Assembly (NCBI GenBank): GCA_018873245.2
Contig: JAEMBT020000008.1
Coordinates: 620,001-684,000 of the forward strand
DNA from: Archegozetes longisetosus
Lineage: Eukaryota > Arthropoda > Arachnida > Sarcoptiformes > Trhypochthoniidae
DNA: 64,000 nucleotides
Direction: 5' to 3'
Position numbers and translations under genes: made by a program. Shown here piece after piece: positions 13,649-26,286 of the stretch. The notes beneath the pieces were generated by a model. It searched no databases. It saw only the letters and a program-made list of their open reading frames with translations, and was not told the origin of the DNA. Each line of letters starts with the position of its first letter. Within the stretch, counting starts at the first letter, position 1.

Positions 13649-16600
13649 TGCATTTACTATTTGCCAATCTTATTGAAGTGAGAATTCGGTTTCATCAGAG
13701 AAATGCTTTCCATCCATTTATGCGATAACTGCCGCTTTTATTACTGTCTCATTTATTTATAGATATTCAGATATTTCTAATTAGTTAAAATGCATTTAGA
13801 TTCTGAAAAAAAGTTTTCCAGAAAAGCGGTGTTCACATTTGAGATACAATGAACATTAGAGTGAGCTCGTGTTTAGTGATATGAGAGCGTATGGAATGAC
13901 CTGCGAGAACAACAGTTATACTTATTGCCAGAATTAGTATGCATGCTTGCGCTTCATGCTACAATTAGACAATAGAAACTACTATCTACTAAATGCAAAA
14001 ATCACCGATATATATACGCAATATATAACTCATCTATATATTTCGTTAGTAATATTGTTCGTATTATAAGTTTAATACGAATTTAGTAGTAATAGTCGAT
14101 GCACTAAACGCTAGTTTAAGCATAGTTTTAGTATTATATGCGCTTCAGTAGTAGAAATCATTTTTTAATAAAGGGAAAAGAGATCACCTTTTGTTAGGAA
14201 AAGCGGAGCTAAAACTTGTGTTACAGTTCACTTGGCTTTCACAATGTTAGGCGGGTTTCTATTATGAGCGAACCTTTTAAAATAATTTGCTTTCGCTCAG
14301 ATGGACACACATTTATACAGCTAAATATGAGAGTATGACAGTACAAGTATGACAGTACAAGAACGACCGACTCTTTTCATTCATTTCGATTGTATTAAGA
14401 GGACATCTAATTTATTGATACAATTATTTCGGGTCGCAATCACTCAATTATTTGTCCATTTTGTCCATTATAGATGTACAGTCAAATCTGAATGCCATAA
14501 CGCAACCGGTTGGGGATTCTCTGAACGAATTATTAGTTCTCCGCGTTGGCTGTCACTGGAAACCACTCAGTGTATTGACTTCCAAGCTATCAAACCTGAG
14601 TATATGCCTTATAATACTGTATCAACGGTACGAGAACTCAAATTTTTAGATCATATCGTAATGTCTCTTTTTGCACATCTCACTTATCTTTTACATGAAC
14701 CAATTTAATACAGAGTTGATTTTGACGGTCTCACTCTGAGTACTTAGTTATGTAAAACATTGCAGTTTTAAAATTGCATTCCCAATTTACAACACAAGCA
14801 AAATACAAACACTTTTATCGATACTAAACGGTTAGCGAACTATAACTCGACTGAAAGTTCACAATCAAATGACTAATTAGGCTGTTAGACATGACTAAAT
14901 GCAATTCGTTGTAGAATGAATTGCATTAAAATGGTCGCATTTAATTAAACCGTTTGTTCAATTATTCAACTTATTTCCAAATGCAGTCTTCTTTCAAACA
15001 ATTCTCTATCGATTATTTGAGTTTCAGAATTTCGTGCTAAATATTTTGAAAAGTTCGAAATTAACTGAATTTTTACTCCATATTCGTTAAATATTTGTAC
15101 AATTGTTTAATCCATTGTTTGAATAGACATAAGTTGAGTAATTGACTCAATTCTAATGAATTGTTTCGTACAAATTTTAAACTAAATAAACAAGATAAAT
15201 TGAAAAATTAGACTAAACAGTATAATTAGCATATTTTATGGAAATATTATTTAAAGCTAGACATAATCTGAATAGAGAAAGTCATAAAGATTACTTCGTC
15301 CGCAACTTTCATAATATCTTTCTTTACTGAAGCAGTCATTCAATTTTGTTGTCTGAGTTAGAGTAAGAAAGATTGCTCTCAAGCTTATGATAATTACTTT
15401 GATTTGTAATTTCAACGAAATATAGCGTGTTATGGATAAGCGTCAGCTTCTCTACCAGTGATTAATGCTCTCTATGTTTTTTTAGGTTGATCTACTTATC
15501 CATCAATTGCCTCAGTTGCCATACGGGGCCAATTATTTATGCGTATTTGGCAGTAGTTCGCCGATTCCAGCACGTGTTTCTCGTAATGGTTTATCATGTA
15601 TGGCACCATCGGTTGCCTCACGACCGCCTATTCCTCCTGGAAAAGGTAACTATAAGAGAGTGAAGCTTTAGAATATAAGAGAAGTCAAATAAATAAGAAG
15701 TAAAGAACTTGCTTCTAAAAGCATAGTTTTTATATTAAACTCAATGCATATAAATGTGTTTTATATCAGATCACGTATTAGTGAATCTCGCTGTAAGAAG
15801 TAGTGAAACAGATACTGATTTTATTCAGCGCTCATTTATATTCTACGATTGTAGTCTTCATAAAACGTAAGTGCTACAGACAAACCTTAAGCCTTATTTC
15901 TTTTTTCGAGTCATTTTCTAAAATAATAATAAAAATACATATAAATGAATGTTAAAACACTTTCATTCTTTTCAGTTTTATTTTAGAGAAATTTGATTTC
16001 CTCTGAATTTTATTTATTTTTGTCTTTTATTATTATGATTATTAGGTGCAAAGCTTGTGTTACCAGCTCTTGGGCTTGTAATTGGTGTATGCATGAAAAT
16101 TTATGCACACATAACACATCACTTTGCGCGAGAAGAGTTATTGTTGGAGAAAACGTAAGTCAAAATGTTAATCTTTCTTACTTTCTCTTGTCACTAGGGT
16201 TGCAACCTTTCATCCTTTTCAGTCAGGATCTATTGTAAATTTTCAATAGATAACTTAAGATAACTTTCTCGAGTCCTAATGCGATTTTCAGACTTGAAAA
16301 TTCAAAAATTGATGCAACATTCAAATTTTTGAATAAAACTAAAAAATTCATGTCAATTGATTCAGTGTTGCATTTGGTTTACACATTTTATTATTAGAGT
16401 AAAATCACTTGAGAATCCATTGTCTGGGGTCAAATTGTTGAACCTTAATTTGAGAATTGGATATAGACGACAATTTAGCCCAAATTTGCTTGATTCGATG
16501 CTTAAAAGAAACTTATTTCGATAATAATTATTTTTTATTTGGCCCGAGAGAACTGGTGACGAATTATTAAGAAAGTTACGAAACACCACTCGAAGTAATG

Positions 16601-17783
16601 CCCGCTCTCTTCAATCGTAAAAAAGAATTGAAATCCAATTTATGTTTCTTTTAGGCTTATTATAAGAATAGAAGTGCAGAAGTTTTCGCATACAAATCAC
16701 ACTCTTTATCCTTGCATTTGGAAAATTGCCTCTAAAACCCTACCCTTCATACAAAATTGAGAGTCTTTCAATATCTATTTGTCTTTTGTTATGCAAATAT
16801 AAATATATATTTATGCGTTTCGTTCGTATAATTCCTACTAATGCGTCATTTATTATTTTGCTTTCATTCCATGGATTATAATACTCTATTCTTATATCAA
16901 TTTATGCGTATCATTTTTTTTATTTAGTGCCACAACAGCCAAACACTAAATATGTGTTCTTCTCTTAGTTAATTCAGATTAAGTAATCATTCAAATTGAA
17001 ATCCCTTAATATTGTTTTCAATTCATTTATGCAAATTAAAAGAAAAACACCGCTCAATGCAAATTTAAATTAAAATCAGAGCCTTTCTTATTTTTGATTA
17101 CAGAAAACAGAAATATAGCTTAATTAAATAATTAGTCTAACGTTGAAAAAAACTTTATTTATTTGACTGAATAAATTTAATATGTAAGATGTTTTCAATG
17201 CAAATTAAATGCAACTAAACTAATAACTTATAGTTTAGCTCAGGCACGATAGGTATATAGGTATTTGTTAATTAATCAAAAATGCCCTTTTAAACCACAA
17301 ATTCATAGATTAATTAATAGGTTTTAGAATAAGTGATGAACTGTTAGTCAAATCTTAAAGTATTATTAATTAAACAGAGTCACCAAAACTCGCTGATTAA
17401 GGGTCGCCAACACTGCCCTTCGTTTAGCATTGAAAATGAAATTCTGATCCCAAACGGCGCGAGAAGAGAAATAACCATTGAAGTCAGAAATCTTGTATCA
17501 TCTCTGGTAAGCGTGAGTGCATCAAATGAAAAAATAATTAATAATTGTTTATTTAATAATAAGCTTCAAATCGATAACCGTTTTTTGTGTTTTTGTCTGC
17601 TCTTATAGGAAGGGTTCCAATGCATTGTTGAAATAGAAGGTGCGAAAGAAAGAGTATTCGCTAGAGTTAGAGATAACAAAGTAATTTGTGCCGAAAATGT
17701 GGTATGTCTTTATATACGAAATCATTATTTTCTCACAGCCAAAGTTACGTAGCATTTACTGTTTTGCTTTCATTTATGAAACA

Positions 17784-17814
<31 letters not shown>

Positions 17815-20800
17815 CCCTCTCTCCCTCTCTCTCTCTCTCCTTCCCTCCCTTTGATCATTGTGTTCGCTACACTTTTCTCTCTTTTTTCGAGTCTCTATCA
17901 AACGATCAAATACTATGACATACTATCATACCATAGCTATCATAGATTTGTTTCTTTTTTGATACCCAAGTATACCTATCAAGAAGAAGTTGGCGAAATG
18001 AAGGGACAACTCACTGTGTTATGGAATAGTGATACTTTTATTGACAGAACCAATGGTATTACTCTTCTTTTACGTTCAATTCATGTCTTGTCACATTTCC
18101 TTTTCACTACTGACTTTTGTATTTTGGTGCCTTATTTCTTTTCTCTATTCCTTCAGTTACTCTTTACAAATGCCATTTATTGGGAAGTCATGCTGGAAGG
18201 GCTGATTGCTCTTTATGTCAGACAAGAGATAAGAAATATCAGTGCGTTTGGTGTTCAGGACAGTGTTCTTATGTTGACTCTTGTATTGAAACTCCGGCGG
18301 CATCATGTCCTCCACCTAGAATTGATTGGGTAATTGTATTAAGCTATTTATATTACTATCCATTTGGTTGCATTATTACAATATATCAAGAGTTAGCTCT
18401 TAGGCATTAGAGGCAGACTCTTATATATCAAACTCTAATAGTTTGAGGTATCAACTATTCAAACTTCATATAAGTAACTCAATTCTTACTTTGAAAAATT
18501 AATATATAAAGCTTTGTTTCGGATTCAAAATTAAAAATAAATCTGAAACTAAAACCCAGATAGGATTTGGGTGAAACGTTGCACAATAATACCGGTAACA
18601 AGAATTTTGATGTGAGTGCCTTTTCAATGCTTTTTAATTACTTACTTGAAATATATAATACTATTACACACTTGAAAAGTACTCCATTCTCATTCGACTT
18701 ACTTTATCAAAAAGACGATTACATAAACTATGGAGAACTAAAGTTAATATCTAGTTATCTATATCTTTATTTTTTGCTTAAGATTTAGTTAAGCCTTAAG
18801 AACATGAAAAACATGAGCAATGTTTGAATGCTAGCATTTTTAATTAAAATTGCATAAAAAGCAGACGTAACTTAAGCTTGAGTGCATTGTTTTCTCTTGA
18901 GCTGATCCACAATAACTGAACCTTCTCTTTCTAGTTAAACCGATTGTTCCAGTTTAACGAACTATACGCTGCGATAGTCAGGTGTTTCTGACAAATAAAA
19001 ATGATGAATCAAACCCAAAGTTTTATTACAACTTTTATTCTTCACGAATACTGTATTTTTCAGACACTTTCTGTTTGTTCACATTTACTAAAGGAGATAC
19101 GAATTTATTATTTATTATTATCTGTAAACACACAAAACTTATCGATTAGTAAAAATGCTTTATCCTTCTGTTCTTTAGATTCATCCGTTGTCTGGCCCAT
19201 TAGAAGGTGGAACATTAGTAGCAATAGAAGGCTCTAATTTAGGGTCGAGCGAAGATGAAATTAAAGACAAGGTTACGTTGGGAGGAATACCTTGTGTTCC
19301 TGTCGATTATAGCGTTTCTGTCAGGTTAGCAATTTTCAGATAAACAAAACAACTTTGCTCTCAATCAATCTTTATGCTTATATTGACTTGCATAATTTTC
19401 AGGGTTGTTTGTCGAACTGGTCCGAGTCCAATGGGACCACAGTCGGCAGTTGTTGTCATTGGAAATCGTGCTGGCGTTACTAGAGCTCAAGAAAAATTTC
19501 AGTATAAGGTAAAAAATTGTCTAATACTCTCACTTCTTATCTAAAGCTTCAAAATTGCAAACTTTTCCTCAAGAAATTCATTGAAAAATATTTTTCAAAA
19601 GTTTTTCTATTCTTATATGAAAATATAAATAAACGACAGCCTAAAATATAAATGCCTAAAACCTGGCGTTCTTTTTGAGTTAAAAGCTTGCGGCTTTTAT
19701 CACGAATTTTCTAAAGAAAAACTCAATTAATGTGTTGCGATCGAGTTTGATGGATTGTGTTTGTGTTCCGGCGCGTGATTGATGTCATTTTAATTACAAT
19801 TTATATCTATAGTTCATAAATGCTTCTTAAACTAGATTTTATATTATGACATGATATTGAATGTTTACAATATAGCTAATATATATATATATATATTTTG
19901 AGGCTCGACACAAGAGAACTGTTTTGTGATGCTTTAGTTGCATTAATAAGAGTGAGAGTTACTGCTCTGCCACAGCTTCTCTTTTATATAATGATAAAGC
20001 AATATCTGGTGCAGATTGTGCAGGTGTTCCCTTTCTCACGTAAAAAGCGTGATAATAGTCATCGAAATTTGTTGAGAAGACACGCATTGTTTGATACTTG
20101 ATTGTAAAGTTTTGTGTCGTTTTTGTTTATCATTGTTGTTGTAACGCATTTTGTTGGGCGAGATATATATATATATATATATATACTGCCTCTGTCTTTA
20201 TTCCTGTAGTTCGCTTCTCTTTTCTTTTTGTTATATAGTATTATAACTTTATTTTCCACATAATCCCTGTTAGCAATAATAATGTCTGTTGTGTTCAGTA
20301 ATTTATTTCCTATTTGTTATCTAATCTTTGTTTGAGACTAAAAAAATCAATGTATTTTTAGAGAAAAAGCGAAGTAGCTGTACGTATAAGTCTTCGATAA
20401 CGACCTTAAAGAAATTTAGCTTACTTTAAAAGTAGTTTCATTCTCCTAACTCAATATACAGAGAATTGACGAGTATTTACGATCAGCATTGAAAACAAAC
20501 AGAAAACACTTCTTAAATCAAAGCGCAGGCTTCTCAAATGACATCAGGTTTAGAGTGTAGTTCAAAATTTGATGCAATAAATGCAATAAAACTAATGTGA
20601 AAATAAGTGCAAGCTGAAAAAATCTTAATATGATAGCAAAAATGACTTTTAACGCTCTTTTAAGCAGCTGTTATAAAACGGTGTCACACGAATGGCCAAA
20701 AGCATTTAAATTAGTTGTACTAAAGCATTGCATAATAATTAGCGATGATATTCACCAACTCATTAAGGATTTGCTGTCGGATATGTTGGATGACTAATGA

Positions 20801-23800
20801 TCATCTACTTTATTATCATTTTCACGAATGGGTGTGCCTTTTATACTATTTTGTAGATGATTCAACTCAATGATGTCAATCCCAAAGTTGGGCCGCAATC
20901 TGGAGGAACGCGATTGTATCTGACCGGATCTAATTTGAATATTGGCTCAAATGTCGAAATATTTTTGGATGAGTTGCCGTGTCGTGTCGAGCGGTAATTA
21001 GCGATCATAATAATTCAATTAATTGACAACACAACCAATTGATTTTTGTTTGATTTGCCCCTATTTTGCTCTGATTTCAGATCACTTGCGAGTAGCGCAC
21101 AATTGAGTTGTCGCACAACTCCTGCACCACATTCTTCTTTCATTGTGTCTCAATTAGTACTGCGTATTGATGGCTCTAATTTGACGCTTTCAAACCCATT
21201 TCAATACACTAAAGACCCGACAATTGACAAAATCTATCCACTCGAGAGTTTTTTCAGTGGTGGCAGACCTTTGGTTGTGTCGGGCAGTAATTTCACTTCA
21301 ATACAGCAACCAAGAATTGCTGTCTTTGATGCGCACAGCCTTGTCAATGAAACTGTGAGTCATCTCAAAAAAATGACATAACTTTTTGCTTAACTAGTTT
21401 TTTCTTACATTCAATTCCAGTCTTGTCGTGTCATCAATTCTTCTGCGATGATATGCCCGTCTCCAAAGATCAGCGAAGAAATCCAGAGTCCGTCTCGTAA
21501 TTACGTCCGCGATGTGAGCAATACAGGAATGAAACTTAGAATTGGTTTTGTAATGGATGACGTCCAATCAGTCCGAGAATTGGAACAATTCTATCCACAT
21601 CTTCCATCCAATTTAGTTTATGTTTCTGATCCAAAATTATTTCCATTTGATGACAATGGCATCAAATTGTATAAAGGAGAATCATTAGTAATAGAAGGAG
21701 AGAATCTCAGATTAGCCACAACTGAATCTGAAGTTAATGTTACGATCGGAACGAGAACTTGTAATTTAACGTCTTTGAGTATGACACAACTGGTATGCCT
21801 TCCACCTGAGGTCCAGCCCTTAGGAACAGACGAAATTGGGCGCAGAACTGATAATGATTTGCCATCAGTAGTCGTGCGAGTCGGCAATCTTCGTTATGAT
21901 ATCGGATTCTTGCGTTACGAAGTCTCAGCTGCATATGAGTTGCCACCACTAGTGATTGGCTGCTTTGTAGCCACCGGTGCTATTTTAATGCTATTAAGTC
22001 TAATTGTTTTGGCAATATTTAAGCACAAGAGTTCTCAGGCTGAGAGAGAATACAAACGAATTCAGTTACAAATGGATACACTTGAAAATAGTGTTAGATC
22101 TGAATGCAAACAAGCGTTCGCTGAATTACAAACGGATATGACAGACTTGAATAACGATTTGCAAACGACTGGTATCCCAACTTTAGACCACAGGGCTTAT
22201 ATTATTAAAGTGTTCTTCCCTGGACTACCAGACAACGGTAGTCCTATTTCGCTTGATTATAAAGTGAGTATTTAATAATATGAACAATTGATGCGATTAA
22301 TCGTTCATAAATTTGGCCTTAGCAGCAAACTACCAGTTATATTGTTGCAGATCGAGCTGACATGACTAAACTTTATTATAAATAAGGTTCAATATGAGCA
22401 CCTTAAGCGTGATCTCCAACAATTGACAATTTGCTACTTAGACCTAAACTTGGTTCAATTTGACTGATTGTTTTTGATGTTTATAGCATTCAAACGGCCA
22501 TCCATTTAACAGCGAAGAATCGATGGCTCATTTCGAACAACTTATTTACAATCGTTCGTTTCTTTTAGTGTTTATCGAAACACTTGAATATCAAAAGTCG
22601 TTTACTATTCGTGACAAGTGAGCATTTCTTAGTGTCATTTATATCGAACTTACTCTTATTCTAATGTAATCCTGTTATTCCAGAGTCAATGTCGCGTCAC
22701 TGTTGATGATTATTCTAATGGAGAAAATGGACTACGCATTCGAGTGAGTCATCATAATATAAACTTTTATAGACTTTTAGATGGTATGTTTGACTAACGA
22801 TTTGTATTTTATTATTCTATAGCATACTTCGAGAGCTTCTAATAAGGCTTATTCAGAAATATGCTGCGGGAAAACATCCCCAATTATTGTTACGCCGAAC
22901 CGAATCAGTTGTTGAGAAGTTTTTGACTAATTGGATGTCACTTTGCATGTATAAATACATTCACGAAGTGGCCTCAAGTTCATTATTTTTATTATTCAAC
23001 GCGATTAAGCATCAAATAGAAAAGGGTCCAATCGATTACGTGACTCACGACTCAAGATATTCATTATCTGAAGAACGGCTTCTTAGGGAACAAGTCGAGT
23101 ATTCAATTGTAATCATACACGTTATACAAGAAGGACAGGTGGATAAAGTTCAATGTCGCGTTCTTGACTGCGACACAATCAGTCAGGTTAAGAGCAAAAT
23201 ACTGGACGTTATTTACAAGAACGTTCCGTTTAGTCAGAGGCCATCTATCAATGAAGTCGATCTCGAATGGAGACACGGAAGAGGAGGACATCTCATTCTA
23301 GCTGATGAAGATTTGACCACTAAAGTGGTCAATGGCTGAAAAGAATTAATACTCTTAGCCACTATGGTATCAAAGATACTGCTGTCATGAGTCTGATTAT
23401 TCGCGAAAGACGTTCGAGTAATCATTTGTATGAAACGATTCCCTCAAATACTCCATTGAATTCTCCATCGCGTAATAGTTATAATAATTATTCGCATTAT
23501 TACAGTACTATTAATAGTAATAGTACGAGAGTCTGTGATGATAGAGTTCGACTTTGGCATCTAGTCAAACCTTTTGATGATAATCAAACCACATCATCAA
23601 AGGATCAGTTGCATAAAGCCATTCCTGAAATCTATCTGACACGTCTTCTCTCTACAAAGGTGTGATTCATTTGAAGTTACATCTTTCAAGTTTAAGCTCA
23701 GGTTATTTTGATGCTGATTATTGCAAATTGCGCTCACAAATATAGTAGTTTACATGCCTGAGTGAGCGCGTCGTCGCAACTAAGCAGTGTTACTAATCCT

Positions 23801-24700
23801 TAACTTAATTCCAATGTGAGCGTCATTTATAACAATAAGAAGCAACAAACCAGCTAAAAGCTTAATCTATTTGATTATCAATTTTGAAATAATCAATTTT
23901 TAAAATGATTATAATTTAGGGCACAATACAGAAATATGTGGACGATTTTCTGTCTACAATTCTAACCGTTAACGACAAGCTTCCTCTGGCTGTTAAATGG
24001 CTTTTTGACTTATTAGATGATACGGCAGCTAAATATGGTATAACTGATACTGAAGTAATCCACGCCTGGAAAAGTAATAGGTATTACATGCTTTGTTTGG
24101 CTTTCATTTGTTTGAGTTTTAGTTTAAGAAGTTTAATGTATTTTCTCATCAATAGTCTTCCACTGAGGTTTTGGGTCAATTTAGTCAAGAATCCAGATTT
24201 TCTGTTTGATATCGAAAAGTCTTCTACAGTTGATTCTTGTTTGTCGGTTATTGCACAAACATTTATGGACTCATGTTCGACAACAGAACATCGTCTAGGA
24301 AAGGATTCGCCTTCCAATAAATTACTGTTTGCTCGTGATATTCCAGTTTATAGAAAGATGGTCTCCAAGTATTACCAGGAAATTGCATCGTTGCCTCCTA
24401 TTAATGAGTCAGATATTATCGCTAATATGCGTGATATTTCACTTGTAAGCATTTCAATGATAAGCCTTTAGAAGTTTATCGATTTTAATATGAATTACTA
24501 TTTTCAATTTGAAACAGTCATATACGGGAGAAGTGGACACTTATAATGCATTAAGGGAATTGTTCATTTACGTTTCAAGATATAGAGAGCAGCTGTTCGA
24601 TGCTCTTTGTTGCGACGTCCAGAGCCAGAGACAACATTTACATCTGAAGTTAGAAACAATCGCTTTCTCAATGGGAAGTCAAGAAACAATGTTAGTCTAA
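10514..24700 (+). CDS. PlexA: Plexin A-type semaphorin receptor, 23 coding exons (one apparent frameshift)
   Basis: Single-pass receptor for semaphorins that steers axons and cells through a cytoplasmic Ras/Rap GAP domain. Coding exons read from the sequence: 10514-11767, 12530-12706, 12906-13040, 13265-13365, 14474-14627, 15486-15645, 15770-15866, 16046-16154, 17378-17506, 17609-17701, 17971-18055, 18157-18329, 19179-19324, 19403-19508, 20857-20993, 21081-21354, 21421-22263, 22487-22617, 22684-22743, 22823-23659, 23920-24080, 24156-24444, 24518-24700. All phases agree, giving about 1,944 residues, the usual plexin A length, once one missing base near 23338 is allowed for. Order: hydrophobic signal near residues 34-50, Sema domain to about 520, three PSI modules (CDQC, CKAC and CSLC exons at 13265, 16046 and 18157), IPT repeats from about 890 to 1270, membrane helix about 1284-1310, then the GAP domain with arginines in LLRRTES (1479-1480) and LPLRFW (1792), and an inserted Rho-binding domain. 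Assignment to class A is from residue-level resemblance recalled from the family. Confidence 0.95.
12261..12285. repeat. 10-bp tandem repeat in plexin intron 1
   Basis: AGCTGAGATG twice, followed by a partial third AGCTG. Confidence 0.85.
13041..13264 (+). other. Plexin intron 3 with a GC-AG splice pair
   Basis: The exon before this intron ends ...CCT TAT AAG and is followed by GCAAGT rather than GTAAGT; the acceptor AG is at 13263-13264. Joining at this point keeps phase 0 and restores the Sema-to-PSI junction ([14 protein letters not shown]). AG|GCAAGT is the classic consensus of the minor GC-AG intron class, which demands a strong match elsewhere in the donor. Confidence 0.85.
13592..13642. 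repeat. (AG)25 microsatellite in plexin intron 4
   Basis: Perfect AG run of 51 bp in the intron splitting the first PSI module. Confidence 0.95.
17783..17850. repeat. CT-rich low-complexity tract in plexin intron 10
   Basis: About 68 bp of CT and CCCT units with no purine, lying 120 nt before the acceptor of exon 11. The long open frames through it (leucine-serine runs) are artefacts. Confidence 0.95.
19879..19896. repeat. (AT)n microsatellite in plexin intron 14
   Basis: Alternating A/T run of 18 bp. Confidence 0.85.
20163..20185. repeat. (AT)n microsatellite in plexin intron 14
   Basis: Alternating A/T run of about 23 bp, 270 bp from the previous one in the same intron. Confidence 0.9.
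22823..23659 (+). CDS. PlexA: Plexin exon 20: GAP N-lobe and Rho-binding domain, with an apparent 1-nt deletion
   Basis: This exon codes for the first half of the split GAP domain, including the paired catalytic arginines in LLRRTES (codons 22893-22898), and then the ubiquitin-like Rho-GTPase-binding domain. The frame stops at TGA 23337-23339 (...TTKVVNG, then stop) and continues one base out of frame as [20 protein letters not shown] and [11 protein letters not shown]. Family members have a tryptophan just before K-R-x-N-T-L-x-H-Y, so a single missing G (TGG read as TG before AAAAG) explains everything. With that base counted, the exon is 838 nt and its phases fit both neighbours. Confidence 0.9.
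24081..24155 (+). other. 75-nt stop-free intron 21 inside the plexin GAP domain
   Basis: The intron runs from GTATTA to CATCAATAG, is a multiple of three, and contains no stop in the reading frame, so spliced and unspliced messages are both translatable. Family alignment recalled from other plexins (WKSN followed directly by xLPLRFW) shows it is an intron, not exon. Retention would add 25 mostly hydrophobic residues just before the third catalytic arginine. Confidence 0.8.
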
Positions 24701-25083
24701 TCAACAGATAATCTTCAGTATACACAGTTATTATTAGTCTTAGAGAGCTGTTTGTAATTTAGCTTTTGTACAGTTTGAACGAAAACTGATTTAACTTCAA
24801 TTATTTTATATTTTTTAATTGATTGCATGCATTAATCTATGCATTTTTTATTCTTACCCAAAATTTGATTTATTCGTCTTACAAAAGAAAATAACAATCA
24901 GGGTATTTCTCACATCAAATTCTGTAAATATTTAGCTATTATGTAAAAAGACTCATTTTATCTAACGCTGATTAATATAATTCAATGCATAACTTTAGGT
25001 ATCAAATCATCGCTGAATATATTAATTTAAGTGCACTCAACTGTAATAATTCATTTGTTTTTCATTATTTTTTATACATGATT

Positions 25084-25089
25084 AATAAA
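25084..25089 (+). terminator. Candidate poly(A) signal for plexin
   Basis: AATAAA about 385 nt after the plexin stop codon, in an AT-rich stretch. Placement fits a 3' UTR, but AATAAA is common by chance at this base composition. Confidence 0.35.
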
Positions 25090-26143
25090 ATTTGAATTTT
25101 ATAAAAGTCCAAAGTAATTATTCAAATAGCTGTCAAATTTTGACACATTATATCGATTTATAAAATAAGTACAGATCAAATGTCGCAATAAATTTACCAG
25201 AGGTAACTTTTCAAAGTTTAAATTTGAATGTCATAAATTAATGAAAATTTTTTTCTATTACTCATTAATTTTTAACTTGTAGGAAATACGTTGAAAACTT
25301 GAGTAGGATTTTTAACTATCAGTAAAACTAAGGTATAATTTATTCTGACATAACTGTACGAGCATTGGTCAACGAAAAATAAGTTTATATTCTGAACTGT
25401 TGCGCCTCATTTAATAAGTGATCAGTTAGTAAATATAGTATTTTTAGACTTTCGATTCACTCTTAAGTCGAGTCTTTTGATATGAGGACGCGATTGTAAG
25501 TCAATGTCATTTATAAGTAGATATATATTTAATGATTTGATAGCTTTAATTCCTAATGATCACCCAAAATGATTCGATCATTTCAATCATATCAAGTTAA
25601 GGCATATTTTAAGAATCTAATCAAATCAAATATAGTCTTTGTTTTCATTTATATTTTTGAAAGTTATTTCAGTCAAATAAAAATATGGGAAATATTCAAA
25701 AATATGATGCCTGTGTTCATTACGCGCAACAGTTCAGGGTATAAACTTGTTAAGTTTCAATCAAAATTGGTTTCAAATTGCTTCGAAACTGACTTGAAAA
25801 TGAATTAATTATTAGGTAAACATATTTCGAAGCAATATTTGAGGAGTAAGATCACTAATCATACGCCTAAGCTTTAAAACACATTTATTTGACTCATAAG
25901 GGAATCATGTTTTAATTAAGTAATTCGAGCGCATACCACTAAATTGATTATAAGTTATCGAAACTTTATGTAAATAGAAAACAACTTTGCGACTGTTATT
26001 ACAGTTATATTAACGTTTATGTTCAGTATACAAACGTTTAACTTTTTCGGTCACTTCAAATTGATTAACCCGATCAAAAAATAATCACTTCTCTGTTCAA
26101 TACATAAATCATTATTTATTTAATGCCTAATCTGATTGAAAGT

Positions 26144-26149
26144 TTTATT
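26144..26149 (-). terminator. Candidate poly(A) signal for carbonic anhydrase
   Basis: TTTATT on the plus strand (AATAAA on the minus strand) about 140 nt past the stop codon; a second copy lies at 26115-26120. Confidence 0.45.
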
Positions 26150-26286
26150 AAATAAAATTTTTATGTTTACCCTACGATAGAGTGTGCGCTCTTCTATAAT
26201 ACGAAAGCTTTAGTCTTAAATTAAAAAATATCTGACGCATGATTGGTGATCTTGTCCCTCAATTTTTATAACAACCTATGAAACTT

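Larger units (their letters stand above)
24701..26286. other. Spacer between convergent plexin and carbonic anhydrase genes
   Basis: About 1.6 kb of AT-rich DNA expected to hold both 3' UTRs. No coding exon is evident; the 79-codon frame at 25569-25808 has no recognisable features. Confidence 0.6.

Noticed and set aside
17686-18333. A 215-codon plus-strand frame
   Set aside because: It runs through plexin exon 11 and two introns plus a CT-rich repeat; the true exons on either side use other phases.
19898-20101. 67-codon frame in plexin intron 14
   Set aside because: Plexin exons 14 and 15 join directly with matching phase, so no cassette exon is needed there.
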